Shown piece after piece: positions 53,464 through 63,849 of a DNA stretch of 64,000 bases. Origin of the DNA: Lachnospiraceae bacterium (lineage in GTDB: Bacteria; Bacillota; Clostridia; Lachnospirales; Lachnospiraceae); contig QXWV01000030.1 of assembly GCA_009911195.1 (NCBI GenBank), positions 62,001 to 126,000 of the forward strand, written 5' to 3'. The translations under genes were made by a program, and so were the position numbers. How positions within the stretch are numbered: the first letter of the stretch is position 1; each line of letters starts with the position of its first letter. Under the pieces are notes generated by a model, which made no database searches, was not told where the DNA came from, and was given only the letters and a program-made list of their open reading frames with translations.

Positions 53464-54423
53464 ATGAAATTAACGGCCAGGGAAATTGTAGATAAATTAT
53501 TGAATGATGACAATATATTGGAATTAGCAGGGGAAATAAAATTTTACCTGGGGGATGTTGATATTGTTGTGAAGCAAAAAGATGTAGTGGGAAATATAAT
53601 GCAGGAATGGCTGCAAGGCTGGCTGGATAAAAATGGTATAGAATATGCACCAAGTGAAAATTCCCAGATGCCGCCGGACTTTTTCCTGAACCCGGATGAT
53701 AAAACAAAGGGGCTGCTGGAGGTAAAAGCATTTAACAGGAATGGCAGCCCGGGATTTGATATTGCGGATTTTAGAATGTATGTGGAAGAGATTCAGGAAA
53801 AACCATATATGCTGGATGTGGATTATTTGATTTTTGGATATGACATGAATGGTTCCGGGGTAGTGACAATAAAAGATGTATGGTTGAAAAAGGTATGGCA
53901 GATTACAAGACGTATGGCCAATTATCCTATTAATTTACAAGTAAAGGATAATGTCATACATAAAATCAGGCCAGGGGTATGGTACAGCGAAAGGGCTACA
54001 GATTATGCAATCTTTGACTGCCTGGAGGACTTTATTTGTGCTATAGAAGAGACAACTTTTAAAGAACCTAAGCTAAGAAATTCTATTGCCTCTACATGGC
54101 TGGAAAAATTCCAGAGAAATTACAAAGCATGGTATGGGTATGAATTGAATGTGCCAAGATGGGGGGCAATTAAAGATAAATATGATTTGATATCTGGAAA
54201 GAAGATAGAAAAGGCGAATGAGCTTTTGGAACGGGTCAAAAAAAATAAACAAAAAATAGAAGAACGGATATTAAAATGTCAGGAAAAGATTATTGAAGCC
54301 AAAACAGACAAACAGCGGGAAAATGCTAATAATAGCCTGGATAAAGTAAAGAAGCAGCTTGAAAGTATAAACCTGAAATTAGAAGAAGCACAGGAGCAAT
54401 ATGATTTTCTGATGAGAAACTGA
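53464..54423 (+). CDS. Type II restriction endonuclease, NgoBV/NlaIV-like
   Basis: 319 residues. The start TAREIVDKLLNDDNILELAG and the block VVGNIMQEWLQGWLDKNGIE fit my memory of the NgoBV/NlaIV family (site GGNNCC). A PD-(D/E)xK nuclease core is visible as PPDFFLNPDD followed by LLEVKAFNR. Residues from about 245 to the end form a long charged coiled coil, which I regard as an unusual tail. It follows the methyltransferase by 75 bases with AAGGAGG ahead of the ATG. The region is richer in A and T than its neighbours, in keeping with transfer. Confidence 0.65.
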   Translation: MKLTAREIVDKLLNDDNILELAGEIKFYLGDVDIVVKQKDVVGNIMQEWLQGWLDKNGIEYAPSENSQMPPDFFLNPDDKTKGLLEVKAFNRNGSPGFDIADFRMYVEEIQEKPYMLDVDYLIFGYDMNGSGVVTIKDVWLKKVWQITRRMANYPINLQVKDNVIHKIRPGVWYSERATDYAIFDCLEDFICAIEETTFKEPKLRNSIASTWLEKFQRNYKAWYGYELNVPRWGAIKDKYDLISGKKIEKANELLERVKKNKQKIEERILKCQEKIIEAKTDKQRENANNSLDKVKKQLESINLKLEEAQEQYDFLMRN

Positions 54424-54503
54424 TTGCTGAAATGGTATATGAAATAGATATTTAAAATGAAGGGAAATTTTGCGGCCACTAAAAGATAAAGGATAATAAC
54501 CTT

Positions 54504-55274
54504 ATGAATATTAATGAACGAATCGAACAGGCAAAAGATTCATTTACTAAAAGTGACCAGGTAATTTATGATTGCCTGATGAAAGACCCATGGATTATCA
54601 TCCGCGGGTCATCCACTATTATAGAATTTGCTGAAAAATGTCAAGTATCGAAATCGGCAATTCTTCGTTTTGCAAAAAAACTAGGGTATTCCGGATATTC
54701 CGAATTTAAATATGACTTTTCTGTTTCAGAACATAGCAATATTCCCAAGGAAGTAAATAAGAATAATTTAGATTATATTCTTAATTCCTATGAAAGCACG
54801 ATTAGGGATTTCAAAAAATTTATTAAGGAAGAAGAGTTTGCCCGTTTGGCAGAAGAAGTAGTGAAGGCGGATAAGATTCGTATCTGCGGCTATAATCGTT
54901 CGGGGTTTAGCGCTACCCATTTTAAGTATAGGCTTCTTAATCTGGGTATGGAATCGGAAGCGGTTACGGATTCCCTGTTTTTGGGCTCTATTCTAAGTAT
55001 GCCTACTAAATTGAAAGAAATTTACCTTTTCTTTACCGTAAGGGGGAAGGCATCCACTCCGTTGAACGCCTTCATTGAGCAGTGCTACAGAAAAGATAAT
55101 ATGACAATTGTTATTACCATGAATCCGAATACTGAGTATCGGAAATATGCGCACCAAATGGTCTTGCTTCCGAGCCTGAAAACGAGGGGCGTCTTTTTGG
55201 ATGAGCAGGGGATTTTTCATATTTTTATGGAAATCCTTTTGTCCTATATCAGCGAAATTCTTTTGAAAAAATAG
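54504..55274 (+). CDS. RpiR family transcriptional regulator
   Basis: 256 residues. An N-terminal HTH_6 domain (TIIEFAEKCQVSKSAILRFAKKLGYSGYSEFK) is followed by a SIS sugar-phosphate binding domain (ADKIRICGYNRSGFSATHFKYRLLNLG). Such regulators respond to phosphosugars. It faces the PTS operon, which carries a perfect palindrome in its leader, and should control it. The last codon overlaps the PTS operon terminator. Confidence 0.88.
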   Translation: MNINERIEQAKDSFTKSDQVIYDCLMKDPWIIIRGSSTIIEFAEKCQVSKSAILRFAKKLGYSGYSEFKYDFSVSEHSNIPKEVNKNNLDYILNSYESTIRDFKKFIKEEEFARLAEEVVKADKIRICGYNRSGFSATHFKYRLLNLGMESEAVTDSLFLGSILSMPTKLKEIYLFFTVRGKASTPLNAFIEQCYRKDNMTIVITMNPNTEYRKYAHQMVLLPSLKTRGVFLDEQGIFHIFMEILLSYISEILLKK

Positions 55275-55298
55275 AGCAGGGAAGATTCTTCCCTGCTC
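55264..55298 (-). terminator. Terminator of the PTS operon
   Basis: A perfect 12-pair stem (55274-55285 with 55287-55298) has TATTTTTTC after it on the minus strand. Confidence 0.8.
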
Positions 55299-55351
55299 GT
55301 GGCGTGGTTCGTGGCCAGCCCCATTTGGCCGGGCGTTTGGCTAACCGGAGA

Positions 55352-55660
55352 TTATATTATCTTTTGGTACAGGTCCAGAAATTCGGAAGCTAAAATTCCG
55401 AATGTTTCAGCGGACATGAGCTGGTCCTCGGCATGTACCAGAAGCAGCGTTACTGTTGTATTTTCTCCAACAGCTTCTTTCTGGATGAGCTGCGCGTGGG
55501 CATGATGCCCCTGTATAAATAGCTCTTTGCCTTCCTCCATTTTCTTTTTAGCTTCTTCAAATAGCCCCTTTTTGGCCGATTGGATTGACTCAATGTAAAG
55601 GGAACGAGCCATTCCGGCGGCGCTGATGATTTCAAAGCTGATTTGTTCAAGTCCGTTCAT
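55352..55660 (-). CDS. PTS lactose/cellobiose EIIA
   Basis: 102 residues, all helical, with the phosphorylated His in LLLVHAEDQLMSAET (His76) and the GHHAHAQLIQKEA region of the LacF/CelC family. It carries the phosphate from HPr to EIIB. It ends the operon, two bases after the EIIB gene. Confidence 0.92.
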   Translation of the reverse strand: MNGLEQISFEIISAAGMARSLYIESIQSAKKGLFEEAKKKMEEGKELFIQGHHAHAQLIQKEAVGENTTVTLLLVHAEDQLMSAETFGILASEFLDLYQKII

Positions 55661-55662
55661 AG

Positions 55663-55992
55663 CTATACCCCCTCTTTGTTATTGGATTCTTCGTCTCCCA
55701 AAACTTCCCTTACCCTGTGGATTACCTGATTGCCATCCATCTTGCCATATGCCAGCATGTCGATGACTTCTACCGGGCAATGGGGGCATTCCTCTTTTAC
55801 TTTTGAAAGGCTGAATTTCACCTGGGGGCCCAGCAGGACAATATCTGCATCTTCCCCTCTTCTTTTGGCCTCTACAACAGCATAAGCATTTATTTCACAT
55901 TCATAGTTTAAACTTTTCGCTGCTTCCATCATTTTTTTCATAAGCATGCTTGTACTCATGCCAGCACCACACAACAATACGATTTTCCTCAT
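55663..55992 (-). CDS. PTS lactose/cellobiose EIIB
   Basis: 109 residues. The P-loop MRKIVLLCGAGMSTSMLM has the phosphorylated Cys at position 8, as in CelA. Also visible are DADIVLLGPQVKF and VEVIDMLAYGKMDG. It passes phosphate to the sugar in EIIC. A 137-base gap with an inverted repeat separates it from the sulfatase gene upstream. Confidence 0.92.
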   Translation of the reverse strand: MRKIVLLCGAGMSTSMLMKKMMEAAKSLNYECEINAYAVVEAKRRGEDADIVLLGPQVKFSLSKVKEECPHCPVEVIDMLAYGKMDGNQVIHRVREVLGDEESNNKEGV

Positions 55993-56010
55993 ATATCCTC
56001 CTTCCGGTCC

Positions 56011-56075
56011 AGTACAACGAATATTAATTAACTGACACTTTGGCTTGTCTGTTTTTTCATCTGTTTCGTTGTACT
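56011..56075. repeat. Inverted repeat ahead of EIIB
   Basis: AGTACAACGAA (56011-56021) and its exact complement (56065-56075) enclose 43 bases, in the gap between the sulfatase and EIIB genes. It may be a processing or regulatory hairpin in the operon RNA. Confidence 0.45.
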
Positions 56076-56128
56076 AGCTTCTATGTTTTGAAAATATAGT
56101 ATATTATCCTGACATATTTCATAGATAG

Positions 56129-57604
56129 TTATTCGCTGCCATAAATCCTTCCCGGAAGCATGGAATCCATTGCCACCACATCGGTTGTTTCAACCAGTTT
56201 CTTCAAAAGCCATTCCTTCATTTGTCCGATTTCCGTTTCATAGGCCGGGTCATCAATTCGATTGGTTTCTTCAAATAAATCTTTTTTCATATCATAGAAT
56301 TCGTCTTTTTCATATAACCGGTATACATACTTATAATCGTGGTTTCTGACCATAAAGGCTTTTGTGTGGTCCGGTAGCTGATTTTGGGATGCCATTCTCG
56401 GCCAGTAAATCGATGTATGGGAAGAGTAGCCTTCCATTGCCTGTTTTTCTCCTTGTATTCGTCCTCCTTCGCTCAAGACAAAATCATGGTGCACTTCCTC
56501 CGACTCAAAAAGATGTACCAAAGATTTTCCGAACTGGGTATATTCTATTTCATACCCTGCCAATTCGGAAACAGTGGAGGGGATGTCATTCAGCTCTACC
56601 AAAGCGGAACTTACCCGGTTATGGAAAGGAGTTCCTTTTGCCGGGCGGATGATTAGCGGAACATGAACCAGGCAGTCCTCAAAGGTATTTTGCGTCTTTT
56701 CCACAATTCCATAGTCTCCTGTAAAATCCCCGTGGTCCGCAAAGGTAAAAATGTGCGTATTATCGTACAGGGAAGCCTGTTTTAATGCGTTTAGAACCAC
56801 TCCCAACTGATGGTCGAGCTTGGCTATCATTCCATAGTAGGTTGCCTTGATTTCCTTAAAATCCTGGTCGGTCAATCCATAAAGGTTCTGGTTCTTTCGG
56901 ATGGAATAGAGCGTTGACGGCTTATCCTTTAGTTCTTCTATTTTTTTCGTCCGAAGATGAACTGCATCCCGATTGATTATGGAGAACCAAGGCTCTTCTA
57001 CTTCATAAGGGGGATGGGGGTTGTTAAGCGAAACATATAAACAGAAAGGTTCTTTCAGTTCTCTGTTCCGAATCATTTTTTCTACCCGTTCAATGACCAG
57101 GTCATCCTGCTTATTATCCGCCTTTTCCTTAGGAATCTGCCCGTTGTAAAATGAATAATAGAACGGGTTCTGGCGTATCTGCTCCATGGACAGGTCTTTC
57201 ATTTCCCCATGTACATCATAGACGGTGAGTTCCCTGCCAATATATTCATAATCGCAGGTAGCCTGCAATTCCTCTTCATCTTCCCTGTGGAAGTAGTGGG
57301 ATTTGCCCATCAGATATACGTGGTATCCGTTCTTTTTTAATGACTTCATCATGCTTGGGTCATTTTTGTCAAGCAGATAGTGGATGGTACGGTGTCCTTT
57401 GCTGTGGGGATACCATCCGGTATTGAAACTGCATCGGCTGGGAACACACACCGGGTTTTGGCAGTATGCATTTTCAAAGGCAATGCCTTCTGCCGCCAGC
57501 GAATCATAGTTCGGGGTTTTGACCTCCTGATTGTTAAAAACGCCCAGGGAATCCCCGCGTAGCTGGTCCGCGATAAAAAATAATAGGTTTTTCTTTTCTT
57601 CCAC
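56129..57604 (-). CDS. Cytoplasmic sulfatase in PTS operon
   Basis: About 491 residues. LLFFIADQLRGDSLGV gives the metal-binding Asp, CVPSRCSFNTGWYP has the formylglycine Cys (about residue 53), and HIFTFADHGDFTGDYG is the second metal site. No signal peptide is visible. Because it lies between a GH1 gene and PTS genes, it probably desulfates a phosphorylated or unphosphorylated sugar derivative inside the cell. I prefer the GTG at 57604, five bases after GGAGG; ATG codons at 57622 and 57616 lie on the wrong side of that site. Confidence 0.82.
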   Translation of the reverse strand: MEEKKNLLFFIADQLRGDSLGVFNNQEVKTPNYDSLAAEGIAFENAYCQNPVCVPSRCSFNTGWYPHSKGHRTIHYLLDKNDPSMMKSLKKNGYHVYLMGKSHYFHREDEEELQATCDYEYIGRELTVYDVHGEMKDLSMEQIRQNPFYYSFYNGQIPKEKADNKQDDLVIERVEKMIRNRELKEPFCLYVSLNNPHPPYEVEEPWFSIINRDAVHLRTKKIEELKDKPSTLYSIRKNQNLYGLTDQDFKEIKATYYGMIAKLDHQLGVVLNALKQASLYDNTHIFTFADHGDFTGDYGIVEKTQNTFEDCLVHVPLIIRPAKGTPFHNRVSSALVELNDIPSTVSELAGYEIEYTQFGKSLVHLFESEEVHHDFVLSEGGRIQGEKQAMEGYSSHTSIYWPRMASQNQLPDHTKAFMVRNHDYKYVYRLYEKDEFYDMKKDLFEETNRIDDPAYETEIGQMKEWLLKKLVETTDVVAMDSMLPGRIYGSE

Positions 57605-57659
57605 TTTTACCTCCATGTGCATGGTCTTTTGGTTTTAATCAGGATTTTCTTCATTTGGC

Positions 57660-59135
<1,476 letters not shown>

Positions 59136-60441
59136 TTATGATTCTTTTTCCTGTTCCAAAGCAATCCCCTGTTCTTTCAAAAGCTGGTTGTCATACATCT
59201 TCACAAAAGGCAGATACATAAATACATCCAAAACTATAAGTAAAATGTGGACAACAAACGCTTTCCAATCCAATGTGGCCAGAAAAACCTGAAGAGGCCC
59301 GGGTAAAACCCATGGAACATTGATAAACATTTTACCGATGAGGCCGGCTCTCATTAATAAGTAGAAAACCGTAGTATTTACCAGCGGCGCTACAACAAAC
59401 GGGATGAATAGGAAACTGTTCAGCACAATGGGGTATCCATAAACAATCGGCTCGCTAATATTGAATATAGTTCCTGGGCCACCCAATTTCGTAATGGATT
59501 TTAGATGGTCGGATTTGGCAACGATTAGCGCAGCGATGATAAGGGCTAAAGCAGCGCCGCTTCCCCCCGGATTTATAATGGAGGTGTTGGGGGAATAACA
59601 AAATACGCGTGTCATTTCCTGCCCTGCCGCATAGGCCTCTGCATTTTCGGCTAAGTTAACAAGTAAAACAGACCCCATAACGGAATTGACAATATTCCCT
59701 CCATTGATTCCAACAATCCATAAAGCGTTCATCAGGAAAGCGTAAATTAACATGCCCCCAAGGGAATCGGAAGCAACTAACAGCGGCTTAAAGATATTCA
59801 TGATAAATTCCGGGATAATTGTGCCTGTTAACAGCCGGCAAACGGTGTTCAGCAAATAGAAAACAATAATATTTGCAACAAGGGGAATTAATGCCTCAAA
59901 GGGGGCGGATACATTGGGCGGCACGGAATCCGGCAATGATATTTTAATATTTTTTTCCATTAAAAAGTGAGTTAACGCAACGGAAAGGCAGGAGACAAAC
60001 ATAGCGCAGAAGAGCCCACGGCCGCCTAAAAACCCCATGGAAATGCCTTCTTCAAAAGTGCAGCTTACCATTAAGAACAAAGCGAGGGAGGTCATGCAAT
60101 TTGTCCATGTTGAATTGCTCTGCAAGCGCATATGTAATTGCGAGCAGGGCATAGACAGAAAGTAAGCCCATTGAAATATTATTGACAAAACTGGCAAAGT
60201 TCCCTAATTCGCTCTGGGCTATGCGGAACCATATTTCCAAAATCCCCCGAAAGATGTTGCCTTCTGACAATGTAGCCGGGTCCGGCGCAGCATTAATCAG
60301 CGTTGCCAGCCCGCCAATGATGGTAAATGGAATCGTAACCGTAATTCCATGGATTATTGATGAAGTAAATTTATTTGTATTAATATACATGGAAAATTTA
60401 CTAAGAGGTTCTCCCAATACATTCATTATTTTTTCAACCAT
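59136..60441 (-). pseudogene. PTS lactose/cellobiose EIIC, frameshifted
   Basis: The N-terminal part has VEKIMNVLGEPLSKFSMYINTNKF-like family sequence, IIHGITVTIPFTIIGGLATLI and YALLAITYALAEQF. Near 60094 the frame is lost; the next frame carries the remaining permease: LALFLMVSCTFEEGISMGFLGG, SLPDSVPPNVSAPFEALIPL and TIFNISEPIVYGYPIVLN. One extra base in ttgcatgacc explains it. Joined, it has about 435 residues and ten helices, normal for the family. It should bring in and phosphorylate a beta-glycoside. The start at 60441 is uncertain: GGAGGA lies 25 bases upstream, with a hairpin GTAGAATTTTCTAC between. Confidence 0.82.
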
Positions 60442-60486
60442 AGATATTTTGTAGAATTTTCTACTTCCTCCTTCCGAATTTGATAA

Positions 60487-60500
60487 CAATTTGCAAATTG
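60487..60500. promoter_or_regulatory. Operator candidate of the PTS operon
   Basis: CAATTTGCAAATTG is a perfect 14-bp palindrome just downstream of the predicted transcription start. Confidence 0.5.
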
Positions 60501-60513
60501 ATATGGTAATTTT

Positions 60514-60542
60514 ATTATTGCACTAAGTGAGAAAAATGTCAA
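60514..60542 (-). promoter_or_regulatory. Promoter of the PTS operon
   Basis: On the minus strand, TTGACA (60537-60542), 17-base spacer, AATAAT (60514-60519) with an extended TGC. Confidence 0.6.
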
Positions 60543-60731
60543 TTTAATTTTGAGAAATTTCTTAAAATGAATTTCAACATAAATAAATAAGGGGTTGGGT
60601 TTCTTTTATTTCGATTGAAGAAGCATCAGAATTGGATATCGTCTTGAGGAAATATAATGTCAGAAGGATGGGATAAGGTTAAAGAATACAGAGTGAAAGA
60701 GAAAAGATTAGAAAATAGATTAATCGAATTG

Positions 60732-61292
60732 TCACCGATAAAGAGCAAATCCGGCAATACCGCTTATGAGCATAACCACAATCGGATTGGGTTTCCATTT
60801 GCGCAGTATAAATAGCATAGTCAAAAACATAAATAATGCAGTCCAATCAAGGGATAAAAAATCCGGGCCGGGCTTGCTTTTGCCGTATAACGCTAAAAGC
60901 AAAATGGTAAACGCGGCTGAAATTATCAAGCCTAATGAAGCGGATTTCAGCCCATTTAGGACTTCCAGCACATAGACGGATTCCAGGTGTGTTTGAAAAA
61001 AATGATATAGCGCCAATGAAATGATAACCCCACATAATATACAGCCAATAGTCGCTGCCAATGCACCCATAACTCCGCCAACCTGAAGGCCGACGAAGGT
61101 GGATGTATTAACGGCCAATGGCCCTGGTGTCATTTGGGAAATTGTAATTATGTCTGTAAACACTTTTTCGCTTATCCAACCATTTTTTTCCACCACTTGT
61201 TCCTGGATGAGAGGTATAATGGCATAACCGCCCCCAATACTCAGTAAGCCTATTTTGAGAAATGTAATAAATAGTTTTAATACAACGTTCAT
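60732..61292 (-). CDS. Chromate transporter family subunit 2
   Basis: About 186 residues with five or six helices. FLKIGLLSIGGGYAIIPLIQ and ISQMTPGPLAVNTSTFVG are the half-size CHR signatures. Short CHR proteins work as pairs; the natural ion may be chromate or another oxyanion such as sulfate. The ATG at 61292 overlaps the end of the partner gene by four bases. Confidence 0.88.
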   Translation of the reverse strand: MNVVLKLFITFLKIGLLSIGGGYAIIPLIQEQVVEKNGWISEKVFTDIITISQMTPGPLAVNTSTFVGLQVGGVMGALAATIGCILCGVIISLALYHFFQTHLESVYVLEVLNGLKSASLGLIISAAFTILLLALYGKSKPGPDFLSLDWTALFMFLTMLFILRKWKPNPIVVMLISGIAGFALYR

Positions 61293-61852
61293 TTTCTTTC
61301 CCTCTTTTTTAAAAACACTTGTAAGATACATAAAAAACAGCAAAATAAGAGTATCAAAGCTACATTTATACCCAATACGAAATTTGCTATAAAAGACAAT
61401 GGTATCATGGCAGATAAAAAGAATGACTTTTCCTTTAAAATAATAGAGCACATATCGGCAATTAAATCAACCATTAAAGCGGCAACGCCTGCTTGCATTC
61501 CTTTCAGGGCTGCCGTAACAATCGTATTGGAAAAAAAAATTTTATAAAATGCGGAAATAAACGTAAGGATAACAAGTGGAGGGATGAGGGCAGCGATACA
61601 GCTTACGAAAGCTCCCCCAATACCGGCCACTTTGTATCCGGCCAGGGATGAAAGATTGATTGCAATCGCTCCGGGTGTTGATTGCGCTACAGCGGCCATA
61701 TTGATTAAATCTTCTTCTGTGAAGTGTTGCTTTTTTACAACAAAAAAGCGGCGGACCATGGGAACAACGATATACCCGCCGCCAAATGTAAAAGCGCTTA
61801 TAAACAGATTGACGGCCAAAAGCCATACATATTTTTTTATAATTTCTTTCAA
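61289..61852 (-). CDS. Chromate transporter family subunit 1
   Basis: About 187 residues. NLFISAFTFGGGYIVVPMVRR and AVAQSTPGAIAINLSSLAGY are the CHR signatures. It pairs with the following subunit. The start is a TTG at 61852, eight bases after AGGAGGG. A TTG at 61876 also opens the frame but overlaps the -10 of the promoter, so it cannot be used from that promoter. Confidence 0.85.
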   Translation of the reverse strand: MKEIIKKYVWLLAVNLFISAFTFGGGYIVVPMVRRFFVVKKQHFTEEDLINMAAVAQSTPGAIAINLSSLAGYKVAGIGGAFVSCIAALIPPLVILTFISAFYKIFFSNTIVTAALKGMQAGVAALMVDLIADMCSIILKEKSFFLSAMIPLSFIANFVLGINVALILLFCCFLCILQVFLKKRERK

Positions 61853-61875
61853 AATAATATCCCTCCTGCTGACCA

Positions 61876-61904
61876 ATTATATCTCTTGTCCTGCAATCTG
61901 TAAA
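61876..61904 (-). promoter_or_regulatory. Promoter of the chromate transporter pair
   Basis: On the minus strand, TTTACA (61899-61904), 17-base spacer, TATAAT (61876-61881). Confidence 0.65.
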
Positions 61905-61957
61905 ATGCTATAATTTTATGTAATCCATCTATTTTATTCATGTCTAAAAGGAGAAAG

Positions 61958-61980
61958 ATTGAAAATTAAAAATTTTCAAT
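61958..61980. promoter_or_regulatory. Palindrome ahead of the LysR gene
   Basis: ATTGAAAATT and AATTTTCAAT are perfect ten-base arms around three As, 15 bases before the LysR start. It could be an autoregulatory site or an mRNA hairpin near the ribosome site. Confidence 0.5.
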
Positions 61981-61995
61981 GAAATGGAGTAAAAA

Positions 61996-62883
61996 ATGGT
62001 TATACGGTATTTGGAGATTTTAGAGGCAATTGCAGAAACAGGAACATTTACAAGCGCCGCAAAAAAGCTGTTTATTACACAATCCGCAGTTTCCCACGCG
62101 GTTGCTGAGCTTGAAAAACAGGCAGGGACAGCCCTTTTTGAGCGGCTGCCCAAAGGTGTCATACTGACCCCCTGCGGCATTTCCCTTTTGGAGGAATCGC
62201 GCAGCATTTTAACAGCCTGCCGAGATTTAGACAGGAGAATCAACCATCTGGAGGAGAACACCCCCATCAACATTGTATCGAGCATTACGATTGCCTCTTT
62301 CCTGCTTCCTGAAATACTCAGTGGATTGAAAGCTGCTTTTCCACAAATTCAAGTTTCTGTCCGGGTGGCAAGCGCAAATGCCGCCATTGAAATTCTGCAG
62401 CATGGAAATGCTGATATAGCCTTTTGGGAAGGGGCTGCCCCAAAGGGCAATTTCCATACAATCCTCCTAGGCTCGTATAAGCTATGCGCTGCATGTGCGC
62501 CAGGATTTGGCTTATCCGTGGAAACGATATCGCCAGGCCAATTATGCAGCTATCCGTTATTGCTCCGGGAACAGGGAAGTGCAATCCGCGATACATTGGA
62601 CAATATGCTGACGCTTGCCAATTTAAGGGCAGTGCCTGTTTGGGAAAGTGTGAATTCCCTTGCCCTTATTAAAGCTGCTGAAGCAGGGCTGGGCATTACG
62701 GTATTGCCGGAAAAATTATTGTCGGATTCTTTGCTCTTAAAGAAACTGCGTCTGATTCGCCTGGATAAAATGAATATGGAAAATCAAATGCTGGCATTAT
62801 TCCATAAGGATAAATACATTACAAAACCTTTTCAGGTTCTAATAGAGCAGCTTAAAAATAAAAATGAATTATGGTCTTTATAG
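61996..62883 (+). CDS. LysR family transcriptional regulator
   Basis: 295 residues. The helix-turn-helix YLEILEAIAETGTFTSAAKKL followed by ITQSAVSHAVAELEKQAGTALFER is typical. A two-lobed sensor domain follows, with LLREQGSAIRDTL and LGITVLPE. It is divergent from the chromate transporter genes and is likely their regulator. The ATG has GGAG upstream. Confidence 0.9.
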   Translation: MVIRYLEILEAIAETGTFTSAAKKLFITQSAVSHAVAELEKQAGTALFERLPKGVILTPCGISLLEESRSILTACRDLDRRINHLEENTPINIVSSITIASFLLPEILSGLKAAFPQIQVSVRVASANAAIEILQHGNADIAFWEGAAPKGNFHTILLGSYKLCAACAPGFGLSVETISPGQLCSYPLLLREQGSAIRDTLDNMLTLANLRAVPVWESVNSLALIKAAEAGLGITVLPEKLLSDSLLLKKLRLIRLDKMNMENQMLALFHKDKYITKPFQVLIEQLKNKNELWSL

Positions 62884-62967
62884 AAAATGTCCGGTGACTT
62901 TGTCACTGAATAAAAAAATCTTCTTCTGTATACTGTTGAAAAATAGTAAAACAGAAGGAGTTTGTTT

Positions 62968-63165
62968 ATGGCAAAAAGAAAAGCAACGGTAAATACCCGG
63001 GAATGTGTGGCCTGCGGATGCTGTATCAAGGTCTGCCCGAAAAGTGCAATAACGGTTTCGAAAGGGGTATATGCTGAAGTAAACAGAGATTTATGCGTCG
63101 GATGTGGGTTGTGTGCGAGAGAGTGCCCTGCAAGTGTGATTACATTGGAGGAGGCAGAAAAATGA
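62968..63165 (+). CDS. 2[4Fe-4S] ferredoxin
   Basis: 65 residues with two complete clusters: CVACGCCIKVCPKSA and CVGCGLCARECPASV. It carries electrons in the cytoplasm. The ATG at 62968 follows AAGGAG. The stop overlaps the next start by four bases, so the two are coupled. A palindrome GTGACTTTGTCAC lies upstream at about 62894-62906. Confidence 0.9.
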   Translation: MAKRKATVNTRECVACGCCIKVCPKSAITVSKGVYAEVNRDLCVGCGLCARECPASVITLEEAEK

Positions 63166-63824
63166 AGCGGAAAAAGAAATGGTATGATTATCTTTGGATT
63201 TTTTCCCTGACTTATTTAATTCTGGGATTTTTTAACATCCTCTTTGCCTGGCTTGGGCTGCTTTGTTTCTTTATACCGTTGATTATTGCGGTGGCAAAGG
63301 GGAATAAAGCTTATTGCAATAAGTATTGCGGCAGAGGGCAGCTATTTGCGTTGGTAGGGGGTAGATTTGGGCTTTCCAGGAAAAAGGATATTCCCCAATG
63401 GATGAAATCAAAGTATTTCCGGTATGGATTTTTGACTTTCTTTTTTATCATGTTCTTCCTTATGCTGTGGAATACTTATCTGGTGTTTGCCCAGGCAAAG
63501 GATTTGAGCAAAGTGGTTACTTTGCTGTGGACGTTCAAACTCCCATGGCATTGGGCTTATCATGGCATCCTATTTTCCGATGGCATAGCACAGTTTGCAT
63601 TTGGCTTTTACAGCGTGATGCTCACTTCCACAGTGCTCGGGTTTCTTACAATGGCCTTATTCAAACCGCGTTCCTGGTGCGTATACTGCCCCATGGGAAC
63701 GATGACGCAGCTAATATGTAAGGCAAAAAATGAAAGAGGCAATTATATCGGTGACTATGTCACAGATGGGATTACCAATACAGGATATACTAAGATACAG
63801 ATAGAAGTTAAAGATAAAAAATAA
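63162..63824 (+). CDS. Membrane Fe-S protein, NapH-like
   Basis: About 220 residues with four or five helices. Cys residues stand in [14 protein letters not shown] and [16 protein letters not shown], an arrangement like NapH/CcoG-type membrane iron-sulfur proteins but with fewer Cys. It may pass electrons between the ferredoxin encoded upstream and the thioredoxin encoded downstream; this is inference. GGAGG precedes the ATG. Confidence 0.75.
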   Translation: MKRKKKWYDYLWIFSLTYLILGFFNILFAWLGLLCFFIPLIIAVAKGNKAYCNKYCGRGQLFALVGGRFGLSRKKDIPQWMKSKYFRYGFLTFFFIMFFLMLWNTYLVFAQAKDLSKVVTLLWTFKLPWHWAYHGILFSDGIAQFAFGFYSVMLTSTVLGFLTMALFKPRSWCVYCPMGTMTQLICKAKNERGNYIGDYVTDGITNTGYTKIQIEVKDKK

Positions 63825-63849
63825 GATAAAAGAAAGGAAGGTAAAAATT

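Noticed and set aside
61853-61876. Start of chromate transporter subunit 1 at TTG 61876
   Set aside because: This codon overlaps the -10 box of the promoter, so the transcript would begin after it; TTG 61852 has an AGGAGGG site.
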